Positions 1-13,340 of a stretch of 64,000 nucleotides of DNA are shown in pieces (the stretch's first letter is position 1; each line of letters starts with the position of its first letter). The notes beneath the pieces were generated by a model. That model worked only from the letters and a program-made list of their open reading frames with translations. It did not search any database and was not told the DNA's origin. Source of the DNA: Steromphala cineraria (taxonomy: Eukaryota > Mollusca > Gastropoda > Trochida > Trochidae); assembly GCA_916613615.1 (NCBI GenBank), contig OU744731.1:57542289-57606288 (forward strand). Direction: 5' to 3'. A program made the translations under genes and the position numbers.

Positions 1-706
1 CTTCATATAAGTGGGAGATGTAATTTTTCCAATAACCAAGTGTGGTTTTATTAGTCAACAATATAACATGGATACAATTTGTCAACATTCTCCGTTCAAA
101 TTAATAGATAATTTATAAGAAAAAAGCAAGTTAAACCCTACCGTGTCCAACAAACATACTCGATTGATTTAACACCACAATATTGAAAAGATGGAAAGTG
201 TATGTGTATCTTTGGTACAAGGGGAGCTATAATCCTCCTGATAGAAAACCATAAATAAATGAGATAATAAAATGCCTGCATTTTTTTCGAGGAACATTTC
301 AGTGTATACAAAATCTCAAAAAAAAACTATCAAATAACTTATATATAACTAACGTGCACCACATAATTTTGTCCAAGATAGATTATTATTGACATACAGC
401 TGAGGTGTTAAATATCAATGTATTCAGTTACAACTTCATTAAAAATAAAATTGCAATTCTAATTTATAAATCATGTGCCATCTCATCTGACAAGTTTCTC
501 TTATGAAGGTGTTCAAAATAATCAAAATAAAATATCGAAATTTGTTTGCGTTCAATTACAACTATATTTAAACTTTGATATTCTTAATTTGCAAACAGTT
601 TGACATGCACATATACAGCTTTAACGACACTTCAAAATAGGTCTTGTTACACTAGTTTAACACGTGCTCTACAAGACGAAGACTCCAATGATCAGAAGCT
701 GGAATA
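1..706. other. AT-rich intergenic sequence, nothing recognised
   Basis: No ORF of useful length, no RNA-gene motif and no repeat that I can relate to the rest of the window. It ends at the left terminus of the TIR element that starts at 707. Confidence 0.5.
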
Positions 707-1587
707 TATACACAAAGAACTTAGTTAAGCACCAACGATGTTTTCAGAAATTAAGCTTCTGCTAATAAACCATACAAGGTTCCAGAAAAACAATTAGGGT
801 TTTTCGATAGAACGATCATTTAGCAGTGTAGAAATGAAAACTTCACTCAATTTACGATTCACTGTCTCTGGATAACTTATTTCCCCCAACTTCGTATTTT
901 TGAAAATTCAAGTTTACTTATAACTGAAAATGAAAGTAAATATTTTTTGCTGCAATATGGTAATGATAATTCTCTTGACTGAATTGATGATTTTTAGTAA
1001 GGACCTCTCAGCAAATGTTAGTCGTTAGAGCAGTATGAGCCTTCAAAATCACAAAATTATCAAATATCAAATTTTAAAAAAGCTTCCCTAAGAAAAAACT
1101 GGCGACACTTTAAGATAATGGCTTATTTAAAGGGAGAAGAAGTGTTTGACCCACAAGTCAAACTCAAAGTATCTCAAATTCACTCACAGATTTGAAAAAT
1201 TTCGAAATTTTCTCAATTATGGTTGAAAAAAGTACTGAAAATTCAATGTCCTGCTAGGCTTTTATCGTGCATGATAAAAAAGGTTTCTCTAATTGAATGT
1301 CAACTAGGGATCAAAAATGTTATTTTTGATTGAAAAAATCCAAAGTTTCATGCGTGGTTTCTCACCAAAGACAATAGTTATATTTTGCCAATTTTCAGTG
1401 GTCTCACATTTTTTCTCATATTTTCAATTATGTCGTGTTATAAGGATTTTTTCATCAATTGAATGATAAATAAAACGGCAATTGTTATATCTAGAGTGGT
1501 CAATACACCAAACATATCGCAATATTCAAAGAGCTCCCAATTTCATTTTACAAAATGGGCGGTGCTTAATTAAGTTCTTTGTGTATA
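707..1587 (+). mobile_element. Non-autonomous TIR DNA transposon, family 1, copy 1
   Basis: The left end reads TATACACAAAGAACTTA and the right end carries its inverse, TAAGTTCTTTGTGTATA, giving an 881-bp element. A second copy in the same orientation lies at 12448-13340. The interiors of the two copies align along their length with scattered substitutions, for example the shared AGAACGATCAT near 809 and 12558. There is no transposase ORF, so mobilisation must have relied on an enzyme encoded elsewhere. The TA dinucleotides at both ends would fit a TA target duplication as in Tc1/mariner elements, but because the TIR itself begins with TATA the exact boundary is ambiguous. Superfamily is inferred only. 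Confidence 0.8.
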
Positions 1588-2182
1588 TGTTGACTGAACA
1601 ACACATTTCTTGCCATCACACTATGCATGTCTTTTAACAAGTGGAACAAAAATACATGGTACTTAGTCTTCATTTCCCCTAAGTTTGATGAGCTTTACTT
1701 CTCCCAGGCGTCCTTTTGACTTACTTTCGACCTGATGAATGAATCCTGTGTTTTGCAATTTCTCATCAGTTCATCTTAACGTACAATTACAACAATTGAA
1801 CCTATATTTCTTTGTTGGAAAACGCTCGACAAGAAGTAAATGGATGGAATGATTGTGGTACATATGATACATATGATGTCTAAAGTATATCTTAAGAGAA
1901 AACTACCATTTTAATGTTAAGATATTTTAACATAATTACATTAAACACAACCTGTTTAACGTTGAAGTCCATTTCTTCATTGAAGTGTGATTAATTGAAA
2001 TGTTATGATATGTATTAGATACATAACAATGACAAATTTAATCATCTCATTCGATTTTGGTGATTGGGCATATTCATTGCCTAAGGTCCTTCATGGGAAT
2101 TTTTTTAAACACAAAAAAGGTTTTATGCAATCATAGAGGCAACACTATTGTTCCCCTGACGCTCAAAATGTTTACAAAAATA
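1588..2182. other. AT-rich spacer between two transposons
   Basis: No coding or structural signal seen. It separates the 707-1587 element from the TTAA-flanked element that begins at 2187. Confidence 0.4.
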
Positions 2183-4167
2183 TTAAAGGAATATTCCAAT
2201 GAAAAATGAAAAAGAGCCTTTTAAAACAATGTTTATGGATAAATCCTTCAACTTTGGCTAATAATTTTTAGTTAAATCACCAAATCTGCAATAAAAATTC
2301 AAAGTTGGGAAAAATCAAGTTTACCGGCATCGATGGGGGCGCCATATTGCTATCTCGAACGGTAAACGAGAGCGAGAAACACCGGGAATATGACGTCAGC
2401 GACACACCACGAAATGTGCGGACGTCACAAGGTTTGAACACTGACACTCACTGACATTTTTTAGAATTTTAATAAGCTTGAGACATCCTCATTAGGTTGA
2501 AATAAAGTGTTAACTGACTTTGCTGAAATAAGTGCATTTGTAAAAAAAATTGAAACGTAACTTAGAATAATTTTTTATCAATTATATCACTAAAAAAAAT
2601 AGACCTTCTAATGTCATCTTGTCGAAGCGAATCCTAAAAAGGGAATCCGCGATGATGGTGATATGGTTTCGTAATCAAAAGGAAATTGTTTATGTCAATC
2701 AAAACACGATTGATTAATTTGAAAGATGGCATTTTCTATGTTGACATGGAATTCACGTTTTTATCATATAAATCTTGGCTTGTTTGAGGACGAAAATATG
2801 TTTCTATTTATTTAGTTGTCGCCCGTACGAAACCAATTTTAATTACGAATCACTTAGGCGCACGGCATAATTATGATATTGTTACAATTCTTGTTATGTT
2901 CACATACCATGTTGATTATTTTCCAAAGGTATTTCAGCTAAACAATACGTAAAGAAATTAAAATGGAATTATGAGATACCATTAGTATACTAAAACGATC
3001 AGTAAGGAATGGGGTTTTTAATAATATTAAAGATCTATCAACTCATCAGCAAGGAATAAAAAATAATATTATTATATAATTTCTTTATATCATCGAGTGT
3101 TTTTTCTCTTTAAGTTGCTTTTAGTTGATGAAGCTGAAAATTCCATATTAATTTGTTAAATAAAATAATTATCTATTTAAGTATTTTTTTTTATTTAACA
3201 GAAGGATGTGATTTTAATTACAACAATGCACAAATTATCACAACGTATGTCTCTTAAACTCTTCATTTTTTTAAACAAAATACTATATTTACGTAATTTA
3301 TGCATGCTTTACATTGAATATTTCCTTTTATATATTTTTAAAACAATTATTCTAACACGTTTATTGAATTATTTTTCCCTTTTCTAACTGACTATAGAGG
3401 CTTTTTAAAAATCCAGAGATTGAATGTGAAAGAGTACCAGAAAATAAAATGTTATTAATATCATTTTCGGAAAGATATAAAAATGCTATGCAAAAGTCTT
3501 AGTGATTGATAATATGTATATAACAGGTAAATCATTGACATGCACGTTTGATGTATCAAATTTCAATCAACGTTTTCTACTTTAAAAATGTTAAGTTTAG
3601 ATAAAAGAAGGAGTATTTATACAGTACGGCAAACATTTTCAGGTAAACATTAAATTTGTACCATGTTTTAATCAGAAAAAAAATGCAAAGAACACATCAA
3701 GATATTATACTCTTGCTCGTTTTTAAAACATTTATTTATTTATTTTCTGTGTTCTTTTAGATAATTCATATATCGTTAATAATTCTAGACAAAACCGTAT
3801 ATTAGTCGTAGTTGCTTGTTGAATAATCTGTTCGACGACTGGGTCGTTCTGTGGGCACAACAATGTTTTACGTTAACAAAGTGCGCAGCGCACACATTCA
3901 GCAATACTAGTCAAATCATGGAAACTCCACTGCACAAAGATGTACGGAGTTTATAATGTAAGCTCCTTGCATCGATTTCTTGTGGTGTGTCGATGACGTC
4001 ACATTTTAAAATAAAATGGCGACCACCGTCATCGCTCAAAGACGAAGGTTTAAAATTCTGTAAATATTATCTTGTTGACAGAAATTTTTTATAATTTGTG
4101 AGAATGTCTTTTATAACTCAAACTTTTGCTAGAATTAAGTTGAAATCGTACTGGAATATTCCTTTAA
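2183..4167. mobile_element. TTAA-flanked ~2 kb non-autonomous DNA transposon with long imperfect inverted arms
   Basis: TTAA at 2183-2186 is followed by AGGAATATTCCA, and the inverse TGGAATATTCCT is followed by TTAA at 4164-4167. Inside these tips the two arms remain related for roughly 230 bp. Both carry a GCCAT box (near 2340 and 4017 inverted) and a TGACGTCA palindrome followed by CGACACACCACxA (near 2392 and 3990 inverted). The middle is AT-rich with no ORF that resembles a transposase. A TTAA target duplication is the hallmark of piggyBac elements and of some Kolobok elements, but the tip sequence does not match the CCC-start usual for piggyBac, so I leave the superfamily open. The interior could hide further nested insertions. 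Confidence 0.72.
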
Positions 4168-7100
4168 CAATCAAAGTGTACATAAAGATTTATGATTATA
4201 TTAGACGATCCTGGAGGGGTTATATTTTATTTGATATGGTATTCATTTCAGATCGAGCATACTGCAACTGATAATCAAAGCCGTACATAGTCTCATGCAA
4301 CTTGTATTCTAAAGAAATGTGTTGTCCTCATTGAAGTACACGTAAACAAGTTGAATAAGACTATTGAGGTCAAACTTTATTGGTTTTGCTTTGACAATTA
4401 TGTTCCTTCAAACATTGTTGTGTTCACTCATACATTTCATTAGTGACGGAAGGAAGAACTGTAACATTTATTTCCGCAGCCAGTTGAGTTTAGTCATGTT
4501 TGTTGGTGTTGGAAATATACATCTAATTATTGAAGGATTAGACAATCACAACTGTCGACAGGCATATCATACCGGTGGGACCAGAATTCCTATTGAGGCA
4601 TTTTGTATGTATTTTGAATGTTGTTTCATGTGAAACAATTTTATTGTCTCCAAAATCAAGTTAATCTATTCAAAAATATTAGTTACAAATATTTGTTTAT
4701 TGTGAACTAAACCCTGTCGATTGATTTGTTAAGACGATGCTAAATAATGGTGTTGATGCTAAATAATAGTGTCGAATAAAGAGTTTGTAACAAATAGTGT
4801 CCCATTTTAACATATCTGTTTGATATATATTATAAGTTACCATGTGTTGGCGAGTTTGATATGGAGATTTATCATGTGTCCGAGTTTAATATCAAACGAG
4901 AACAAAGTGCCTTATACCAAATTTTGTCATTGATTTACTGATTGCATTCTTAAATTCGTTTGGATATATAATAGGAAAATGTATATTTAGCCTTTGTCTC
5001 TTGAGCTAAAGGATTAAGGATTTGTTTAATTTAGAAATATGCTACACTACTCAAATGAATGTAATTAACAATCAAGTTGTATCTATCATCAGTTTAAATG
5101 TCTGCAGCTCAAAGAGATGTGTTTGTTTGAAGTTTTCTTCACACCAATATGCATACCTGCCTTGGGAGCCAAACCACTCACAATTCGATTTTAAAATTAG
5201 ATTAAATATTTAAGTGTTAAGCAAGATTCTTTCAATAAAATGTCCTTATTAAAGCATTCGATACCAGGTATAAAGGAAAGCAATAATCTCACTGAAGACA
5301 AAACTGCAACAACTGACACCTTAACCATCTGTCGTCATGTGACATTTCTTTACCCCTTGGTTTCCAAACAACAAACAATCAATGTTCTATAGAAACTGCA
5401 TGGCCCTCACGAATTTAATCCTATACATGTATGTCAATATGGTAGTGTTTATTTAATGAAGATTAATTACAAAAGAATAACCATTTGCTTAATGTATTAT
5501 GTATGCAAGGGACAGTATACAAATGTTCCATATATTATTTTAAGTGGCTTATATCATAACTCACAACTTTAACATAAAGAGTTTTTCTCTCATTTCTGAC
5601 ATTTTATATCTTAGTATTCTAGTTTGATACATTAGATTAGTCATCAAAAGTCTCAAGCGTTTAGCTAAGCTGAGGACGTATATTTATATCATCCACAGGC
5701 CGTTTTTTAATCTAAATTTTCTTATCTGTCTATAAGAGGAACACATATGCTCTACATGGATCTGTTGACTTGAACAGCTTAACCTATTTTCCAACTATAA
5801 AGTCAAACCCCTGCTATACACTCAGTAATGAACACAACATAAGTAGGTTAACAAACACGCAGTTTGCTTTTTACTGGTAATGCGATATTTGTTTTGTATA
5901 GTTTCAAGACACAAAAAATAATGATACTCAATTTCATTATATGCTATTGGTAGTCGTGTTAATAGGTATGAATCTTAGGTTTACTGTTAGAGAGACGCAA
6001 TATTTTTACACTCTGAAGAAGTTAAGCATAAATTGCCAGAAAGACATTATAGCATGTATTATTCACACACTTCTTTTCGGTAACTTTATGGTTAACATCT
6101 GGAACAATTTTACTGTCTTAAAGCTTAATATATCTTGGAGCCTAAACGGATTTCCTTCTCCTTAGTGCTGTATCAAGCTAATCTACCTGTCTGTAATCTA
6201 CTTCAATTTTATACACTCAACAAAAAACTTACAAAGTGCATTTTTTACAACACAAATATAATACTTTTATGATATCAAGATGTTGTTCAAGACATTTTCA
6301 AAGGTATTGTAGTTCCTATTTAGTAAGAGTTCAGAGTTCAAGCCGAAAAGCTATGGATCATAGAGAATGATAAACAAAAGAACACTGACAGGAGAGTACT
6401 TTTAAATGGTAATGTAAATTCTTATACGTTCTTATGCACGGTTGTTTATGTTCAATATAATCACTCCTTGTACAAAACGATTATCACTTCAGATAATTTA
6501 CTTAGTTATTATTAAGTAACAGACACGACCTATTTAGTTCTGTCCAAAAGGAATTGAAAATCAGGTACGTTCTTGCACTGCAGAGATTAAACTAAGGAAC
6601 ATCAAACTCGAGGTGTTTCCAATCGTAATGTTGGAATTTACCACATACACATGAACGTCGACAGGGTAACAGACAAATTACCTCACTAATTATGGCTTAA
6701 CTTCATCGAATTATTCAATAGATACAGAACATGGACAAATAATTCTCGATATTGTCAGTATTATACAAAACATTAACACGATTGCTTCGACTGTTTGCAT
6801 AACTGAATTTTACCTATTTGAAACTAAAATGTTGAACTAAAACCCCTACTTGACAAGAGCAAATCAATGTAATTTTAAGAAAAATCTAACAGATTTACAT
6901 TGATTCCTATTGATATAGGAGACAATGTAACACTCTCGTTTATCACATTATTGCTTTTGCTTATTTGATTTTAAAACATTGTCACAAGAAAATGATTTTT
7001 GTAATATATTGTTAAATAATCTTCATTGGTATTACTTATTAAGAATGCAAAGAATTACGGAGCATTCGTAGGATATGATTCCTTCACAAATAACAGCGAA

Positions 7101-8453
7101 TGGTCGGGATTGATGAGAACATCGAGGTGTTATTAAGCAGAACCAGTTGATCTATATCAGTACATTGGTTGTAAAACCATATTTCTATTATACTTGTTTG
7201 AAGACAAAATCTACATTTACATCATAGAAAATATCAACATTTATCAAGAGATTTTGACACACCACCAACATAGCATATTAGGGTGTAATCTTTATTTGAT
7301 CCTCAACCAAACAATTCCTCTCCTTTTCAGAAGGATTTCATTCTTGGCTGAGCCACTTGACAAACAGAGACCACAAAGTAGTGAGAGGCAGGTCAATGTA
7401 ATTCTTTTTTCCGTATTCATGAATGTACATTGTAGCTCTTAACCACCAAAGATTTAATCTCAAAGTTTATGGTTTTGAATTACATCCCCACTTATCCCGC
7501 AAAATAAGTGATAATAAGTGCTTGGACATCAGACAGGCTATTCACACCTTATAAAAGTACATCACATCCTTCTGTGTCAAAATCAGGTAAGCTATGTCTT
7601 TATGCTCGAAATAACATTTTCGTGGTCTTCTGTATGAACTCCTAGACATCAAAACGATGTACTCTTAGAAATGTATCGACATTGTAAAGGACCATCACGT
7701 TACTGACGTTTCACAGACGCTTCCAATCTAGTCTAATTGACAATTTATTCCTGGTGACAAACATGATTACAGGAAGAGTGATACTAACTGTGTTTAAATA
7801 TTTGATCAGCTTGTGTTAGTGGTCTAATTCTGAAAATGACTTAAATCTAAACTTAATGTTTTCCAACTGTTGGTTGAGTTAAAAAATAACTATTTTTAGC
7901 TAGGTGCTAAAAGTTTACACCTTTGTATTCGATGCAAATTAAAAAAAACAGCATAAATATTCTTGTTTAACACTTTTCAGAAATATCTCATCTTTCTTCA
8001 TCTTGCTAACACTACTTTTGACAAGCCTTGGAAAGAGAGGTATGTGTCCTTACAGCAAAAATGAGAAGAAGCAGTCAAACCATACATAAATAAGAAAAAA
8101 ATTTTTGATTTATAAAAACCAAATAATTATATTAATTTTTATTTCATACTCAATCTTAAGCTTGTGATTTGCATTTTGCTGAGGCAATAGCCACATCACA
8201 AACTAACTAAACTAAACTTAGTGATTGTTTTGTTTAAATCACCTTAACTATATCTGGATATGGTTATTTAGAGAAAGCATGTCTACGATTAAGTGACACA
8301 CTATAACCTGAATTGTTAGTGACAGTAGATGGATGTTTCCGTTTTGAACTTGCCAACATCATTGAAGTGTTCATAAGTCTTTATCCTGGCGTAAACCATT
8401 TACATGTACTTCGACATCACATTTGAAGTGTTCATAACTCTTTATTCTACCAT
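4168..8453. other. AT-rich intergenic sequence without recognised genes
   Basis: Only short ORFs (at most about 90 codons) with low-complexity hydrophobic translations are present, none with recognisable motifs. One small tandem duplication of a GATGCTAAATAATRGTGT unit lies at about 4735-4775. Nothing else could be supported in this 4.3 kb. Confidence 0.45.
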
Positions 8454-9016
8454 TACATTTCAAAATCCTCGAACTTCATTGGTTTATTTCTATGGTCGAA
8501 CCTACGTTCAAACACGATTTTTATGACGGGCGATGCACTGCGGTTTGGTACACATTGCCATAGAAACAAACTTGATATGCTTCGGGATTTGCTTCGTCTG
8601 AATACTAAGAGTCTTTTATCATTTTACTACCCGTAATTTTATATAAGTAGAGTTTTGTTCAGGAAATAGCGTCATTTTAAGCGAAATGGTGAAAATATAT
8701 CAAGAAACTACCGCAAGCGATTTGGGTTCAGTGATGTCAACGTCATAAGCAAAGGACATTATGACGTCACAGTCATGACCGAAGCACAACTGACGTTACG
8801 CGGTAGAAAAGAAATAACATTTAAAACGCTTACACTCGTCATAGTAAAATGGAGATAAACGTACTGTGTTTTTAATTTTTGTGTTTTAACGTAGATTCGA
8901 TACCGTTGATGTTACATTTGAAGCCTCACGCTTATGCGATGGGCTCCGAATGACATCAACAGGTATCAAATCTACGTTAGACCACGAACATTAAAAAACA
9001 CAGTATGTTTATTTCC
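8454..9016 (+). mobile_element. Composite foldback MITE, copy A
   Basis: This is a two-part element. The first part (8454-8851) starts with ATTCTACCATTA and ends near CATAGTAAAATGG, a weak inverse of the start. The second part (8852-9016) is an almost complete palindrome: GGAGATAAACGTACTGTG at the left is mirrored by CACAGTATGTTTATTTCC at the right, with pairing continuing inward through AACGTAGAT and GATACC. The related element at 22442-23113 has the same two parts in the opposite orientation, with better preserved ATTCTACCATAA ends. There is no coding potential. The ability of the second part to fold into one hairpin is seen directly; calling the whole unit a MITE is inference. Confidence 0.65.
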
Positions 9017-10107
9017 TTATTATCAGAGTACAATTTTTATCAATAATTTAACTGTTTTCCTCGTATTTTTGGCAAAATTTTGCGACTAACCAAGGGAAAA
9101 TAGGACCAAATAAGACATTATTTACCAAAATTACCGAATCGGCAGCCAACATATAGGCGAATAAATTGTGGCCATCTAACCACTTCCGGTTTCTAAATAT
9201 ATTTTTGAAACCCGCCTAGATTTTGGTATTTGCTGCTGCAAAATATGATACCCATCGAACACAATTACGGTAGTTGAGCCACACATATAAAATATGAATA
9301 TGTGTTAATATTGTACCTTGGCATTGATTAAGAATTAACATCTTGATCAATTGAATCAACTCCCTAAGGTAATTTGAAACCATGTTGACGTCAAGACGTA
9401 CACTAAACTGCTTTCCCCATTTTCCTGCCATTGAAACTTTCTAATAAAATATGATATAATTAATATCATTGCACTCAAATGGTCAAAAGTTGACAAAGCG
9501 AAGGACGTTGTTCAGTAATTGTATCAATTGATTAATCTGGAAAATGAGAAATTACAATACGAAGGAATTCACTCAATATAATAAGTACATTACCATCAGA
9601 AATATGCTATGGTAAATCGATGACTCCCAATACATCTGTACATTATCTCAGCTCACTTGCGATTAACGTATAGTGGTCACCTACGATTCCGAAAATATAG
9701 TCTCACTAATGTATTAAGGTTCACTATGACATTGTTATTTTCATCCTACACAGTACACATCACATAAAAAGCGTTTGATGTTCACATACACTACGATGTG
9801 CATACTTGAGCATCAATTTGAAAATGCAATTTGATGTATATGCAGATGTCACAAGAGGCCTTGGTTGAGTTTGTAGATGTTCTCTTGCATAATGCTCAAG
9901 TTGTTTTACACTTCAATGAAAAAAAGTTATCTGTTTGAAATTTGACACATACAGGAGCATAAAATGAAAAGGTATTCAAAATCGTTATTTTTATAAACTA
10001 ACGGGCAAAAGCAACGATACAAACTTTCAGATCTAATATTTTTTTACGAACTGTTGAAAATGTAAATACACGACATTGAAACGATTTCCCTATATCAGTA
10101 ATCATAT
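9017..10107. other. Intergenic sequence with a short dispersed repeat
   Basis: About 9212-9280 reads similarly to 46215-46290: CCTAGATTTT, then GATACCCATYGRACRCRATT, then GGTARYTGAG. This suggests a decayed dispersed repeat. The rest shows no ORF or structural signal. Confidence 0.4.
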
Positions 10108-11222
10108 GTGTCACGTATACATAAGTTGTTGCGTTTTGGCGAAATTTTATTAAAGCGAGAATTATTTACATCAAAATCACATGCTGCACATGCATCATTT
10201 GAGTATAAAAGATGTGTCTTATCATTCAAAGACATACCACTTCTTCAACTGTACAGGCAAACATGGCAAGATTATCACCAGAAGAGTGAGAGAGCTGTCG
10301 GAATGGTGCAGATGGGTGCAACGCATGCACACGTGACTACGACGTTGGGATGCAGCCGTATTACTATCACCAGGCTAATGAGACGGTACAGGCAGACGGG
10401 GAGGACAGTAGACTTCCCGAGGAGTGGAAGACCCCGCGTAACGACCGCCAACGAAGACCGCCATTTGCTAATTCTTCATCTGTCAGTGACAGGAACAGCT
10501 ACAAATGGCCATGAACATGATGTCAGTCGAAGAACAGTGGCCAGACGTCTGAGACAACATGGTATTTGCGCCTACAGGCCAAATCGTGGCGTGCATCTGA
10601 CGCATCAAATGCAACATCGAAGTCAATGTCTCCAGTGGGCACGTAACGTTCGGCAGTGGCAGGCAGGTAATCTTTTCGGATGAAAGTCGCTTCCAACTAT
10701 TTAGAAATGATGGAAGAGCGAGGGTGTATAGACGTCGTGGTGAACGTTGGCGACGTTGTTGTGTTCAGACTGTGGTACCCTTTGGCGATGGCAGCGTCAT
10801 GGTGTGGGGCGGAATTAGCGGACAAGAGAAGACTGATCTCGTTGTGGTTGATGGGAACCTCAATGCAGAGAGGTACGTCGATCAGATTCTCTGCCCAGTG
10901 CTCCTACCATTCCTGCAACAGCACACCAACATTACCTTCTTCCAGCAGGATAACACCCGTCCTAATACCGCCCGTTTTGTCAGAGATTTCTTGCAAAGAC
11001 ACACAACATCAACGTGTTGCCATGGCCCTGCAAGGTCACCTGACTTGTCACCAATCGAACATTTATGGCACCATGGATCGTCAAGTCCGTAAACGAACTG
11101 TGGTTCCAGGAAACCTCCAAGAGCTTGCCCAAGCCCTGAGAGAGGAATGGCAGAGAATACCAGACCGTGTCATTTTGCGTCTGGTATTCTCAGCACGACG
11201 TCGTGTTTGGGCATGCATATAG
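10108..11222 (+). pseudogene. Tc1-like (IS630-Tc1-mariner, DD34E type) transposase pseudogene
   Basis: The reading frame is broken but the family is clear. The first part (10108-10683) encodes an N-terminal helix-turn-helix region with GCSRITITRLMRRYRQTGR, then a GRPRVT linker, then a second DNA-binding segment with SRRTVARRLRQHGI. After a frameshift near 10665 the catalytic core continues in frame 2: FSDESRFQL with the first Asp codon at 10679-10681, VMVWGGIS, FQQDNTRP with the second Asp at 10949-10951, and SPDLSPIEHLW with the Glu at 11057-11059. Spacing from the second Asp to the Glu is 35 residues instead of 34, because small insertions of 2 and 1 bases around 11000-11030 disturb the local frame. 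Another shift near 11070 moves the C-terminus (MDRQVRKR to the stop at 11222) into frame 3. It cannot make a functional enzyme. Terminal inverted repeats were not found, so the element ends are not defined. Confidence 0.93.
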
Positions 11223-12447
11223 ACGGTCATACAAGATTTGGACAAACTTGATGTTGTGGGTGTTGTATTCTTAGGTCCTGATCGAATTCAGGACAATTTC
11301 ATGAGTGAACTTTAAGGAGCTTTTCGAAGATATGATAAAAGATAAAATAATTTCAAGGTATCGCCCCAAACCCAGTTTAATATACCATCATCTCCACCGG
11401 TTATCCTTATAAAGGTCATTATTGAAAAGAGGAGGTAATGCTCGTAGTTAGATCTCATCATTGATAGAGGAAAATATTGTTGGAAAGATTTTGAACAATT
11501 TCAATTAAAATCAAACCAAACTTTTTTGAACATAAACCATAAATAAACGTTTTATGCGTAAAATTATTTTGTCTCAACTAGGAATGTAAATGTAAACATT
11601 TTTGAGTATATTCTTTCCTATTTTTGTTCCTACCCACGATAGCCTGCCTGTCACTTCCTAACCAAAATCTTTCTACTTGGCATTAAAATGAAATCAACTC
11701 TATCTGTTTTTACATTGTCAGTGTCTTGACAAGTGGCAATAGACTGGTTATCAATTTCAATGTTTTGAATGTTCACCAAATAATACTAAGATGACCACCT
11801 AAAAAGATCAAAATCTCTGACGAAAATGTATGTAAATTAAAAGATATTTATCAAGAGATGGGAGCAATGATGGCATTACTGACTCTGACTTTACAGTTAT
11901 AGCTGACTGGATCTTTAAGACAAAGAAATAATTATTATGTCTAAAACAATTTTGTCTAGTTAAGAAATTACAAAAACGCCCAAATTCGAAATCAACATGA
12001 ATATTCATCTTGATCTTTAATAATAATGTTTTGAAATCTATTGATCAGGCACACACTAAAACAAATTGCTGTGTCACAATTCTATTGGTGTACAATAAAG
12101 AACAACATTAATATGCAAAGACTTATTATCACAAATGTTTCTTAATTGATGATATGGTTTTGGGAGAATAATAAGAAGCTTCTGATACAATTATGGTCAC
12201 TAGTTCTGCCGTGCTCTGTCTAGGCATACACCTTACTTCGTTATTTATTCTCAATAAATGATGAAATTAAGCAACACAAAATGAATTTAAAAATACGTTT
12301 TAAAGTATCATATATTCATTGATTAAAATTTGAACCTTCACTTACCGAACACCTCGAAACAAGTCGCTTGTCTTGACAATAATAAGTGAGATAATGATTG
12401 TGTGGGAGGGGAAATGTTTAGTCCTACTATTCTCACTGCAGTGAAAC
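11223..12447. other. AT-rich intergenic sequence
   Basis: It follows the transposase pseudogene. No inverse-repeat partner to the upstream flank and no convincing ORF was seen. The minus-strand ORF at 11808-12008 has no recognisable motif. Confidence 0.4.
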
Positions 12448-13340
12448 TATACACAAAGAACTTAATTAAGCACCCCCCACTTTTTCAAACAGAAAAACAC
12501 TGCTGATAATAAACAAAACAAATGTACAATCAAACAATAAGGATTTGTAAATAGAACGATCATCTAGCATTGTGGAAACAAAAACTTCATTCGGTGTATG
12601 ATTCACTGTCGCTGAATAACTGGTTTTACAAAAACTTGGTATTTTTTAGTAAAAATCCAAGTTACTTTAAAATTGAAAATGAAAGTTAATAATTTTTGCT
12701 GCAATGTGATTATTATCATTCTCTTGAGTGAATTGATGACTTTTTGGTAAATAATCTCATAGCAAAAGTCAATCGTTAAAGCAATATGAACCTTCAAAAT
12801 CACAAAATTATCAAAAAATGAATTTGAAGAAAACTGCACAAAGACATTAATTGGCCACTGTCAAAGAAAATGGATTATCTGAAGGAATGGGAACTGTTTG
12901 GTCAACAATTTCAACTCAAGGAATCTCAAATTTACTTACAGATGTTAAGATTATAGGCATTTTATCAATTTTTTATGAAAAAAGTACTGAAAATTCAATG
13001 TCTTGCTAGCCTCTTATCATGCATGATAAAAAGGTTTTTTGTGTATGAATGTCAACTAAGGATCAAGATTGTTATTTTTGATTCATAACATCCAAAGTTT
13101 AATGTGTAGTTTTCCCCCTATGACAATAGTTATAATTGGCCAAATTTCAGTAGTCTCACAGTTTTTCTCATATTTTCGTTATTTTTGCTTATTAGCGATC
13201 TTAAGTTCAATTAAATAGTCAATAAAAAAGCAATTGTTATATCTGGAGTGGTCAATACATCAAATACATCCAAATAGTCCAAGAGCACCCAAATTCATTT
13301 TACAAAATAGGGGGGTGCTTAATTAAGTTCTTTGTGTATA
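12448..13340 (+). mobile_element. Non-autonomous TIR DNA transposon, family 1, copy 2
   Basis: Ends are TATACACAAAGAACTTAATT on the left and the inverse, AATTAAGTTCTTTGTGTATA, on the right, giving an 893-bp element in the same orientation as the copy at 707-1587. The terminal blocks are nearly identical between the copies. The interior is more diverged but collinear, including matching runs around GAACCTTCAAAATCACAAAATTATCAAA. The 20-base core AAGAACTTAATTAAGTTCTT is itself a palindrome formed by the termini. A 78-codon minus-strand ORF inside (12603-12839) is a by-product of AT-rich sequence, not a gene. Confidence 0.82.
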
